Assembly (NCBI GenBank): GCA_049509635.1
Contig: JBEKZS010000066.1
Span: forward strand, 1-22,632
Length of the DNA stretch: 22,632 nt
Direction: 5' to 3'
Source of the DNA: Roseiarcus sp049509635
GTDB taxonomy: Bacteria > Pseudomonadota > Alphaproteobacteria > Rhizobiales > Beijerinckiaceae
Positions 14,748 through 22,632 of the stretch are shown piece by piece (the first letter of the stretch is position 1; each line of letters opens with the position of its first letter). The notes below the pieces were generated by a model that was given only the letters and a program-made list of their open reading frames with translations, was not told the DNA's origin and ran no database searches. Made by a program: the position numbers and the translations under genes.

Positions 14748-17700
14748 ATGGAGCGCGGCGAGATACGCCAGAGACCGCACAGCTGGCAGAGCGGCCGCTG
14801 GATGGCGGCGCTGGATCCCGAAACCTTCCGCCTCGACGAGCGTCGTCTGGTCGAGCTCATCGCCTTCGCCAACCGCTTCGGCAAAGTGCTGCCGTTCCCG
14901 GGCGAACCCGGCGACGGCCGCGGCTGGGAGCCCTTCTTCACCGGCGATCCCGCGCGGCTGATCCCCGGCGACATCAGCTTCATCATCGCGGAAATCGCGA
15001 GCGTCGATGCGAGCGGCGAATATCTCGACGCGGTCGGGCGGCTCGCCGAAGTGCGCCAGGAAACGCTGCTCGAACCGATCCACCATGCTCTGAAGCGGCT
15101 CAATCGCTGGCGCGACAGTCTCGGGCTGGCCCGGGTGCGCAAGGGCGAAAACAGCGTCGAGCGCGCCCTCTATGGCGTGGTCGAATCGCTGATCGAGGGC
15201 GACGACAAATTCGGCACCAGCGACCTGCGCGTGCTGGTCGGCTGTCTCGACAGCAATGGCCGCAACAAGGACTATCCGCGCTGGAACGCGCTGCGGAAGG
15301 ACGACGGAATCGACAATGACTATTGGAACCCGGCGCCGGCCGGCCCGGAGCGCAATCCGTTCGCGCCGCCCGGGCCGCTGGAAATCTACGGCCTGTTCAA
15401 CCGCACCACGAGGGTCATCGCGGAGCGGGCGGAGGTCGAGCTCCAGGCCTCGCTCGAGCAATCCGACCATGCGCCGCACGCCGCCCTGATGCTGAGTTTT
15501 CTCAGCCTGTTCGCGCGCGTCCAGGCCGATGCGAACCGGATCACCGGCCGGCATCTCGACTATTACTTCCGGACGGTGCTGCAGCTCTCGGAGCGGCCGT
15601 CCGAGCCGGACCGGGCCCATGTCTATTTCACGCCGGCGCCGCAGGCCGCCCCGTTCGCGCTCGAACGCGGCGCGCAGTTGAGCGCGGGCGCCGACGCGAC
15701 CGGCGCGCCGATCGTGTTCGGACTCGACCATGGCGTGGAGATCAGCGCCGTCGAGGTCGCGCGGGTGGCCTCGCTGTATCTCCAGCGGCCGCCGGGCGAG
15801 GGAGGCGCGCCCGGCGCCGTCGGCTCGATCCTCGCGCGGCCGGTGGCCAATTCCGAGGACGGGTTCGGCGCGCCGCTCGCCGATCCCGCCGCGGGCTGGT
15901 CGCCGTTCGGCGTCGAGGCCGGCCGCGGTCCGGCGGAGAATTCGGTCCAGGCCGAGATCGGGCTCATCATCCGCTCGCGGTTTCTGCTTCTGCGCGCGGG
16001 CGCGCGGCGGCTGACCGTGGCCCTGAATTTCGCCTCCGGCGCCGCGCTCGCCCGGAGCGTGCGCGACTATGTCGCCGCGACCCGGAAGACGTTGAGCGGA
16101 CCGACCGCGCAGGCGATCGGCGACGAGGCGATCCTCGCCTCGGCGTTCCGGTTCACGCTCGAGGGAACCGCCGACGATCGTCGGCTCGAGGCGGCCCCGG
16201 ACCTGTCCGGGATCGCCGACGGACGGCTCGCCTTCGTCTTCACGCTCGACTACGCCGCGCCGCCGCTCGCCGGGCCGGCCCAGCCGGCTGCGCCGGGCGC
16301 GCCGGTCGCCTTTCCCGCGCTTCGGATCACGTTCAACCCGGCGAGCCAGACGCGTGTGTTCGCCTACAGCCATTTCCGCGGCCTGCGGATCGCCGGGGTC
16401 GGGCTCGAGGTCGCGGTCAGCGGGCTCGCGCCGCTGAGCCTGCAGACCTCGGCCGGCGCGGTCGATGCGAGCAAGCCGTTCCTGCCGTTCGGCCCGCCGG
16501 CGCCCTGCGGCGCCTGGCTGGTGTTCTCCCATCCCGATCTCTTCTGGAAGACGATCGACACGCTGACGCTCAACGTGCATTGGTCGGGCCTGCCCGTGCC
16601 GCCCGATACGGTCGAGGCCGTCTATGCGGGCTATGGCGGCGGGCTGACGGCCGAGAGTTTCCGGGGATCGCTGGGCGTCCTGGCCGATTATCGCTGGGCG
16701 CCGGTCGCCGCCGTCGGCGCGGCGCCCGGCGATTCGCCGAGTTTTCCGCTGTTCGACTTCGATGCGAACGGCCTCGCGCAGCCGGCGTCGTGGTCGTTCG
16801 GCCTCGGCGGTTTCGCCGCGGCCGCGCCGCCGGCCCGGGCGCTCGTCTACGATCGGACATGCAGGGCGGGCTTCTACCGGCTCACCCTGACCGATCCGCC
16901 GATCGGCTTCGGCCAGCAGATCTACCCCGGCCTCCTGACCGCGACGGTGATGCAAAACGCGGCCGCTCCCGACCGCAAGCCGAAGCCGCTCCCCGCCGCG
17001 CCGATCGCGCCGACGATCGCCTCGATCTCGGTGGACTATGCTGCGCGCGCCGCGCTCGCCGTCGAGCGCGCGCCGACCGGTCGGGACCCCGGACGCGACG
17101 AAGGCGTCTACAGCTTCGGTCCGTTCGGGCTGCGGACCGACATCGTCGATTTCCTCGCCTTCCCGGACTTCGGGGAGGATGGCTATCTGCTGATCGGCGT
17201 CCGGAATCTGCCCCCCTCGCGCGCCGTTTCGATCCTGTTCCACGTCGAGGCGAGCGCGGCCGATTGTTTCGTCACCGCCCGCGACAAGGCGGATGAGACC
17301 GGCGCCAACCCGGTCCTGAAGCTTCGCTATTTCTCGGGTCTCGCCTGGAAGGAGTTCCCGGCCTCGAACGTCACCCAGGACACGACGGAATCGCTGAGCC
17401 GTTCGGGAATCATCGGCCTCCAGCTTCCCCTGGACGCCGGGGGGTCCCCGGCGCCCGGGCTGGAGCCGCTGATCTGGCTGCAGATTTCGGTGAACCGGCC
17501 CGAACATTACGGGCGCATCATCGACATCCGTTGCCAGGCGGCGACCGCGACCCGGGTCGGCGCGCTGGAGGCCAGCGCGGGGTCGCCGATCCTGCCGCCG
17601 AACGCGATCGCCGGGCTGGTGCGCAAGAACGCCAACATTCTCGCCGTCGTCCAGCCGTTCGCCACCGAGCGGGGCCGGCTGGCGGAGGACGAGCGGCAGT

Positions 17701-18572
17701 TCCGCATCCGCGTCAGCGAGCGGCTGCGTCACAAGCAGAGGGCGGTCCTGCCGCGCGACTATGAATCGCTGATCCTCGAGTACTTCCCCGCCATCGGCGA
17801 CGCCAAATGTCTGACCCGCGAGGAAGCCGGCCGTTACGGCGCCCCCTCCGGCGACGTCGTGATCGTCGTCGCGCCGCTGAGGGTCCGGGGCGCCGGCGTC
17901 GCCGAGCCGCGCGCCCCGGAATATCTGCTGCGCGAGATCGGGGCCTTCCTTCTCGACCGGTGCCCGGCCTCGGTCGAGCGCATCAGGGTCCGCAATCCCG
18001 AATACGAGCCGGTGCGAGTCTCGGCCTGGTTCGATTTCGGGCCGGGCGACCGGGCCGAACTCATCCAGCAGGTCCGGCGCGCCGTCGACCATCGCATCGC
18101 CCCCTGGCGCGAGGATCAGACGCTGGCGCTGCCGATCGGCGTCGGTCAGGTCGATCTCGCCGACCTCCTCACCGTCCTGGGCGACCTCGATTGCGACCCC
18201 GACGTGCGCGGTCTGTCGCTCGCCCATTTCTACCGCGATCCGGCGCCGCGGACCCCGCTGGAGGCCGGGACAATGGCCTTCAACCGGGTGCGGGATTCGG
18301 CGCGGCCCGGATTCGACCACAACAAGCGGATGCCCTGGTGGCCATGGTCGGTGCTGGTTCCCGCCGCCGACCACCGGCTGCAATTGCTCGACGGACCGAC
18401 CGGCATCGACGCGCTCGGCCTCGAGGACGACTTCGTCGTCGGCTGGAACGCCCACGACGTCTGGCGACCTCCGGCGAAAGCCGGCATCGGCAACCTCGAA
18501 GTCGACCTCGATCTGCTCGTCCAGGCGGGAATCGGCAATCTCGCGATCCAGGATGATTTCATGGTGGGATGA
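14748..18572 (+). CDS. Baseplate J-like protein (Afp11-like)
   Basis: The 1274-residue product is the large baseplate wedge protein. The N-terminus has LDERRLVELIAFANRFGKVL, the usual opening of Afp11-type proteins, and the C-terminal third has the baseplate J-like domain (about 950-1170): IRVSERLRHKQRAVLPRDYE, EYFPAIGDAKCLTREEAG, VVIVVAPLRVRG and VRNPEYEPVRVSAWFDF. The last 100 residues include two GIGNL motifs, a feature of this subgroup or a small local duplication. Start choice is open: ATG 14748 has AAAGG seven bases upstream and gives the expected N-terminus; ATG 14649 overlaps the gp25 stop and would add 33 Pro-rich residues. The gene is uninterrupted, with strongly GC-biased third positions. 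Confidence 0.93.
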   Translation: MERGEIRQRPHSWQSGRWMAALDPETFRLDERRLVELIAFANRFGKVLPFPGEPGDGRGWEPFFTGDPARLIPGDISFIIAEIASVDASGEYLDAVGRLAEVRQETLLEPIHHALKRLNRWRDSLGLARVRKGENSVERALYGVVESLIEGDDKFGTSDLRVLVGCLDSNGRNKDYPRWNALRKDDGIDNDYWNPAPAGPERNPFAPPGPLEIYGLFNRTTRVIAERAEVELQASLEQSDHAPHAALMLSFLSLFARVQADANRITGRHLDYYFRTVLQLSERPSEPDRAHVYFTPAPQAAPFALERGAQLSAGADATGAPIVFGLDHGVEISAVEVARVASLYLQRPPGEGGAPGAVGSILARPVANSEDGFGAPLADPAAGWSPFGVEAGRGPAENSVQAEIGLIIRSRFLLLRAGARRLTVALNFASGAALARSVRDYVAATRKTLSGPTAQAIGDEAILASAFRFTLEGTADDRRLEAAPDLSGIADGRLAFVFTLDYAAPPLAGPAQPAAPGAPVAFPALRITFNPASQTRVFAYSHFRGLRIAGVGLEVAVSGLAPLSLQTSAGAVDASKPFLPFGPPAPCGAWLVFSHPDLFWKTIDTLTLNVHWSGLPVPPDTVEAVYAGYGGGLTAESFRGSLGVLADYRWAPVAAVGAAPGDSPSFPLFDFDANGLAQPASWSFGLGGFAAAAPPARALVYDRTCRAGFYRLTLTDPPIGFGQQIYPGLLTATVMQNAAAPDRKPKPLPAAPIAPTIASISVDYAARAALAVERAPTGRDPGRDEGVYSFGPFGLRTDIVDFLAFPDFGEDGYLLIGVRNLPPSRAVSILFHVEASAADCFVTARDKADETGANPVLKLRYFSGLAWKEFPASNVTQDTTESLSRSGIIGLQLPLDAGGSPAPGLEPLIWLQISVNRPEHYGRIIDIRCQAATATRVGALEASAGSPILPPNAIAGLVRKNANILAVVQPFATERGRLAEDERQFRIRVSERLRHKQRAVLPRDYESLILEYFPAIGDAKCLTREEAGRYGAPSGDVVIVVAPLRVRGAGVAEPRAPEYLLREIGAFLLDRCPASVERIRVRNPEYEPVRVSAWFDFGPGDRAELIQQVRRAVDHRIAPWREDQTLALPIGVGQVDLADLLTVLGDLDCDPDVRGLSLAHFYRDPAPRTPLEAGTMAFNRVRDSARPGFDHNKRMPWWPWSVLVPAADHRLQLLDGPTGIDALGLEDDFVVGWNAHDVWRPPAKAGIGNLEVDLDLLVQAGIGNLAIQDDFMVG

Positions 18573-18677
18573 AACCGGAGGATTTTCGATTGTTCAGCGG
18601 TCGTCTCGGTACATTCAAGTTCACCCTGGCCGGCTTCGGTCCCTCGTCCGAGCCCGGCGCGTCAAGGACAATTCCGT

Positions 18678-19409
18678 ATGGTTCAGAGCAGAGAGCAGTT
18701 GAAGCACGCGTTTCGGTCGGGCGCGATTCCGACGGCGAACGATTTCGCCAATCTCATCGATTCGCTCGCCCATGAAGACGAGGTGTCGCCGCTCCCCAAG
18801 CAGATCGAGCAGCTCAGCGCCAGAACCAGCGCGGTCGAGCAGAAGACGCTGATGCCGGCGACGCTGCTGGTGGACGCCGACGGCGGCTGGAAAGTCCTGA
18901 AATCCGGGGTCGACTCGATTCTGGCGTACGAGATACTCGCCCATATCGAAAAGACCAAGGCCTCGCCGTTCGCCGCGGTGACCCATGCGATCGCGGTGAT
19001 CGGCGCGACGCGCTCGCGACCTTCGGTGCGGCAGACGCGATCCTTTTCGCAATGGCGCTGGCCGTGGATCCTGGCCGCGCTGGCCGTCGCCGCGCTGGTC
19101 TGCATCGTGATCCTGACGCGGCTCGAGCTGAGCGCGTATATCGACCGCGCGCTCGCCGCCCCGGCGGCCGCGACCGCCGCCGATCGCGCCCCGGCGATCG
19201 TGGCGGGCCTCGCGCTCCTGTGCCTGATCGCGATCGCGGTCGGCCTCATCGTCCGCGATCGTCGCGCCATCACGATCAAGTGGCGGTCGAGCGGGCGTTG
19301 GTTCGATCCGCAGCGCAAGTTCGATCTGATGATCCGCAGCGGCTGCGACTACGGATCGAAGACGCAGAAGGTTCAGATCAACTGCCAGATCACCCGGCTG
19401 TGGGCCTAG
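18678..19409 (+). CDS. Unnamed eCIS-associated protein with two predicted membrane helices
   Basis: The 243-residue product is not of known function. Its N-terminus, RSGAIPTANDFANLIDSLAH (13-32), resembles a motif I recall from unnamed proteins in other contractile-injection clusters, and its C-terminus (FDLMIRSGCDYG at 215-226 and INCQITRLW at 234-242) looks like the end of the same family. Between them lie THAIAVIGATRSRP (102-115) and two strongly hydrophobic stretches, about 129-147 and 172-193, flanked by Arg, that should span a membrane. AAGGA nine bases upstream supports the start. The gene lies in the operon between the two baseplate genes. It could anchor the particle or assembly intermediate at the inner membrane, or be a fibre-like subunit in which the hydrophobic part serves another role. 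The 105-base gap before it (18573-18677) shows no certain gene. Confidence 0.75.
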   Translation: MVQSREQLKHAFRSGAIPTANDFANLIDSLAHEDEVSPLPKQIEQLSARTSAVEQKTLMPATLLVDADGGWKVLKSGVDSILAYEILAHIEKTKASPFAAVTHAIAVIGATRSRPSVRQTRSFSQWRWPWILAALAVAALVCIVILTRLELSAYIDRALAAPAAATAADRAPAIVAGLALLCLIAIAVGLIVRDRRAITIKWRSSGRWFDPQRKFDLMIRSGCDYGSKTQKVQINCQITRLWA

Positions 19410-19470
19410 CCGGCGCGGCGTCGCGCAAGCGCCCGGGTTGGCGCCGATCCGGGCCGTCGGGGATTGCTCA

Positions 19471-21666
19471 ATGCCGATCGGAACGATGGACAACGGGCTC
19501 GATTATGCGACGCTGTTCGCGGCGGGCCTGCGCCTGACCCAGATCATGTCGGCGGACCTGTGGACCGACTACAACCTGCACGATCCCGGCGTCACCATGC
19601 TCCAGCAGCTGTGCTACGCGCTGACCGACATCGCCTATCGCGCGCAATGGCCGGTCGAGGACCTGCTGACCCGAAGGGAGGATTTGCCGCGGCCGGACCG
19701 TGCGGATGCGCCGGATCCCCCGGGGCGGCGGGACAGCCCGCTGTTCGCCGGTCCCGAGATCCTCACCTGCGCGCCGGTGACGGCGCGGGATTTTCGCAGC
19801 CTGATCTATTCGCAGGTCGAGGACCTCGAGAACGCCTGGTTCCGCAAATCCTCGGATTCCAGGGGAATCCAGGGCCTGTACGATGTCGACGTCCAGCTCT
19901 ACCGGCCGTTCGTCGGCGATATCGCGGTTCCCCGCGGCGACGTCATGCGCCTCTACATGCGGACCCGGCCGCTGTGCGAGGACGTCGGCGAAATCCTGAT
20001 CCTGAAGTCGCTGCCGATCGCGATCGCCGCCGACATCGACATCGACGTCAGCGACACCGCCAACGACATCGCCGCCAACATCTTTTCCCGTCTCGAGTCG
20101 AACCTCATCCCGGGCCCCTCGTACACCTCCATTCATGTGATGCGCGAGGCCGGGCGGCCCTACGACGAGATATTCGAGGGGCCGGCGATGAATGTCATGA
20201 TCGACAACGCCTCGCCGGATCAGCGCCCGAGCCAGCTCGCGATCGCGCAATTCGCCAGGATCGCCCGAGGCGCGGGCGGCGTCGTCAGAATCCGCCGGCT
20301 CGCCCTGCGGGCGCCAGCCGAGGGTCAGGAGGATTCCGATTCGATCATCCAGTGGGACAGCGACGTCGTGCCGACGATGAGCGTGCCCGCGACGCTCCGC
20401 CCGAGGCAGGGCGGCGCGCCGGACTTCGTCCTCAGACAGGCGAACGCCCCGCAGAATCTGGTGGTCGAGCGCGTCATCAACAACATACTCCACCGCAAGT
20501 TCATGGACCGTCAGGACGTTCTGTCGACGACGCGCGCGATCCGTTCCGATCCCTACAACGAGCCGCCGACCGGCGTTTTCCGCTCGCCCGAGGTCTATGC
20601 GTCGATCCGCGAGCAATTTCCGATGATCTACGGCCTGGGGCGCTACGGCGCCCCGCGCGACTTCCTCGTCTCGAAGCAGCCGGTCGCCGCCGACCGGCGC
20701 GCCCGCGCCGTCAAGATCAGGCAGCTCGAGGCCTATCTGCTGATATTCGAACAGGTGATGGCCAATCACCTGGCCCAGCTCGCCAATATTCCGCTGCTGT
20801 TCTCGCTGGGCGAGGAAGCGAGCCGGGCGACCTACTTCTGGCAGCCGCTCGAGCCCGACCGGCGGGACGCGCAGGCGCCGGCGACGATCGGCGATCTCCT
20901 GCCCGCCGACTATCCGCGCTGCCTCAGCGCCCTGGTCGAGAAGCACGATACCGCGATCGATCGGCGCCGACGGCTGCTCGACCATCTGCTGGCGCGCTTC
21001 AACGAAGGCTTCGACGACAGCGAACTCGATCGCGCCTGGGAAGCCACGTGCACGACCGCCGACGACATCCGCCAGATGAAGACTCGCCGCAATACCGCGA
21101 AGGCCGAGTTCTTGCGCGACTATGTGTTCGTCGGCGGCTTTCGCGGCGCCGGCCTGGATTATTCCGCCGCTTCCGAGCGCGCGCAGCCGACGGGCGGCGA
21201 GCCGCGCGCGTCCGACACCGACCCGCCCGATCCGGCATCCCTGCCGCGGACCTGCCCCGCCGCCGGTCTCGAGCGGCGGGTGAAGTTGCTGACCGGGATC
21301 TCCGAGCTCTATGTCGTCGAACACATTCTGCTGCGCGATCGTCTCGACGTCCATGACGCCGATCTCGCCGACTTCTACTCGCTCAAGCTCAGCGTCGTAT
21401 GCGCCGATTCCATCGGCGGCGGGTCGGCGATGCGGCCGCTGGTCGAGCATGCGGTCGAGGACAATTGCCCCGCCCATATCGGGACCTTTTTCGTCTACCT
21501 CGCGGAGTCCGAAATGATCGCGTTCAGGACCCTCTACGCCGATTGGCGCGGCGCCTACGCGCAGGCGTTCGAACGGGCCGGCAGCCCCGACTGCTCGGCG
21601 CTCGATGCGCGATCGCGCGCGCTGCGGGAGTTTCTCAGGGAGCCCCGGCGGGGTCGCCCGTCCTAG
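19471..21666 (+). CDS. Second baseplate wedge protein (Afp12-like)
   Basis: The 731-residue product resembles Afp12/Pvc12 baseplate proteins, which pair with Afp11 in the wedge as gp7/gp6 do in phages. Signs are WTDYNLHDPG (31-40) followed by VTMLQQLCYALTDIAYR near the N-terminus, a long middle with QLEAYLLIFEQVMANHLAQL (typical of this family) and, near the C-terminus, ELYVVEHILLRDR. Start ATG 19471 has GGGGA about seven bases upstream and gives a conventional N-terminus; the open frame reaches 19438 and another ATG lies at 19486. No transmembrane or catalytic features are seen. The gene ends 37 bases before the tape-measure gene. Confidence 0.88.
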   Translation: MPIGTMDNGLDYATLFAAGLRLTQIMSADLWTDYNLHDPGVTMLQQLCYALTDIAYRAQWPVEDLLTRREDLPRPDRADAPDPPGRRDSPLFAGPEILTCAPVTARDFRSLIYSQVEDLENAWFRKSSDSRGIQGLYDVDVQLYRPFVGDIAVPRGDVMRLYMRTRPLCEDVGEILILKSLPIAIAADIDIDVSDTANDIAANIFSRLESNLIPGPSYTSIHVMREAGRPYDEIFEGPAMNVMIDNASPDQRPSQLAIAQFARIARGAGGVVRIRRLALRAPAEGQEDSDSIIQWDSDVVPTMSVPATLRPRQGGAPDFVLRQANAPQNLVVERVINNILHRKFMDRQDVLSTTRAIRSDPYNEPPTGVFRSPEVYASIREQFPMIYGLGRYGAPRDFLVSKQPVAADRRARAVKIRQLEAYLLIFEQVMANHLAQLANIPLLFSLGEEASRATYFWQPLEPDRRDAQAPATIGDLLPADYPRCLSALVEKHDTAIDRRRRLLDHLLARFNEGFDDSELDRAWEATCTTADDIRQMKTRRNTAKAEFLRDYVFVGGFRGAGLDYSAASERAQPTGGEPRASDTDPPDPASLPRTCPAAGLERRVKLLTGISELYVVEHILLRDRLDVHDADLADFYSLKLSVVCADSIGGGSAMRPLVEHAVEDNCPAHIGTFFVYLAESEMIAFRTLYADWRGAYAQAFERAGSPDCSALDARSRALREFLREPRRGRPS

Positions 21667-21703
21667 GGGCGCCGCGAGTCCCCTGCATCGCGAGGCCCGA
21701 GGG

Positions 21704-22632
21704 ATGTCGAACCATGTCGTTCACCGAATCCGTTTCGATCTGAGGGTCGGATCGCGGCCGCAGGCCGCGCGCGCGCAGGAGGCCGCGAGCCGGTTCGCCG
21801 CCGAGGCGCTGCCGGCGATCCTCGACCAATGCCTCGCCGGACTCGCCCCCGACGACCGCGTTGTGGTCTTCGACCGACTCGACCTGGAGATCGGCGCCGT
21901 GCCCGAGCGGGAATTGGCCGAGCAGCTGCCGTCGCGATTCGCCCGGGCGCTCGCCGACGCGCTGTTCGCCGCGCGGCACGCGCGCGCGATCGGGGAGCCG
22001 GCGGCGGCGCATGAGACGACGCTCGCCGAGCGCCGCCGCGAACGCCTGCTCGACTTCCTCGATTTCGGCCTGTTCGCCCCGCCGGCGGAGGCTTCCGAAC
22101 CCGGCACGCCCGCGGCGCTGCTCGACGCCCTGCTCGAAAGCGAGCCGGACCTGGCCGGATTGCTCGCCGTCTGGTGGCGCGAGCGGCCGGATCTGCGCGT
22201 GCGGCTCGCGCGCCAGTTTCCCGACGCGACGCTCGGCCGGCTCGTCGGCGCCGTATCGGAGGCGGGCTCGGGCGCGGCCGTCGCGATCATCGACGCCTTG
22301 AACCGGGCCCTCGGCGACGGACCCGACGCGCGGACGTCCGACGCGGCCCGCGTCGCGGCCTGGCAGCGCATCCTCGGCGCGGCGCTGGAGGGCCGGCCCG
22401 CGCCGAGCCTCGAGGATCTGGTCGCCGGCGCGATGCGGGCGGTCGCGGCCGGGCCGGGCCGGGGTCCCGAGACGGTCGAATCGGCGCTGCGCGCGGCGCG
22501 CGTCCGCACGGGCGCGCCCGCGCCGGCCGAGTTCGGGGCCGCCGCCGCGCCGACGCGCGCTCCGGGTCGCATGCCGGCCGGGCAGGGCGATACGGCGCAT
22601 GCACTCGCGAGGCCGCGCGCGGCGCGCGAAAC
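21704..22632 (+). CDS. Contractile injection system tape measure protein (Afp14-like, partial)
   Basis: From ATG 21704 the frame stays open to the right edge, giving 309 residues of an incomplete protein. The opening HVVHRIRFDLRVGS with RVVVFDRLDLEIG (52-64) matches the N-terminus of CIS tape measure proteins, in which a short strand block precedes long Ala/Leu/Arg-rich helices. The block ERRRERLLDFLDFGLFAPP is also characteristic. Such proteins run inside the tube and set its length. GAGG eight bases upstream supports the start. The helices are strongly Ala/Arg/Pro-rich, as expected. The missing C-terminal part, and any ATPase and terminator genes after it, lie outside the window. Confidence 0.85.
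   Translation, partial: MSNHVVHRIRFDLRVGSRPQAARAQEAASRFAAEALPAILDQCLAGLAPDDRVVVFDRLDLEIGAVPERELAEQLPSRFARALADALFAARHARAIGEPAAAHETTLAERRRERLLDFLDFGLFAPPAEASEPGTPAALLDALLESEPDLAGLLAVWWRERPDLRVRLARQFPDATLGRLVGAVSEAGSGAAVAIIDALNRALGDGPDARTSDAARVAAWQRILGAALEGRPAPSLEDLVAGAMRAVAAGPGRGPETVESALRAARVRTGAPAPAEFGAAAAPTRAPGRMPAGQGDTAHALARPRAARE

Noticed and set aside
14616..18455. Minus-strand open frame of 1279 codons opposite baseplate J
   Set aside because: Its protein is Arg/Gly/Asp-rich with no family motif. It exists because the strongly GC-biased codons of the real gene rarely give stops on the other strand.
18569..18775. Small plus-strand frame (68 codons) overlapping the baseplate J stop by ATGA, with GGAGG nearby
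   Set aside because: It runs on into the next gene in another frame, its second half looks like a shadow, and I recognise no family. A very short leader peptide cannot be excluded.

Overview
The window is high-GC DNA from what looks like a proteobacterium, most likely an alphaproteobacterium. That guess rests on the AapJ-type binding protein, the long-form RraA protein, the PaoABC enzyme and the very G/C-rich third codon positions; no rRNA, tRNA or taxonomic marker is present. Two parts are visible. The left 3.5 kb is clearly less GC-rich than the rest. The right 14 kb is one large plus-strand cluster for an extracellular contractile injection system (eCIS), a phage-tail-like particle of the Afp/PVC/MAC type.

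Left part. A minus-strand operon paoA-paoB-paoC (paoC runs off the left edge) encodes a periplasmic molybdenum aldehyde oxidoreductase with 2Fe-2S, FAD/4Fe-4S and molybdopterin subunits. Its genes overlap by ATGA. A divergent LysR-type regulator shares a 131-base intergenic region holding two inverted repeats with TGAC/GTCA half sites, one of which has the T-N11-A shape of a LysR box. Next come a single exported AapJ-like amino-acid binding protein with no transporter genes beside it, and a convergent RraA-family gene.

Right part. A protein with an eCIS-core (DUF4157) HEAWH domain and an unknown C-terminal domain is the likely cargo or effector. A minus-strand gene of a conserved type I associate with eCIS loci follows. 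Then a divergent promoter region opens the structural operon: sheath, tube 1, tube 2, small DUF5908 protein, LysM-type tube adaptor (Afp7), VgrG-like spike (Afp8), PAAR tip (Afp10), gp25 (Afp9), baseplate J (Afp11), a predicted two-helix membrane protein, second baseplate protein (Afp12) and tape measure (Afp14, cut by the right edge). The AAA ATPase, tail terminator and tail fibre expected for such a particle are not in the window and may lie beyond the right edge.

Main points of interest: the Pro/Ala-rich repeat insert in the sheath; the membrane protein between the two baseplate genes; the perfect palindrome between the -35 and -10 of the probable sheath promoter; the putative effector's uncharacterised C-terminal domain; and the paired inverted repeats at the pao/lysR divergent promoter. 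No stretch longer than about 235 bases lacks a gene. I saw no tRNA, rRNA, CRISPR array, insertion sequence or attachment site.
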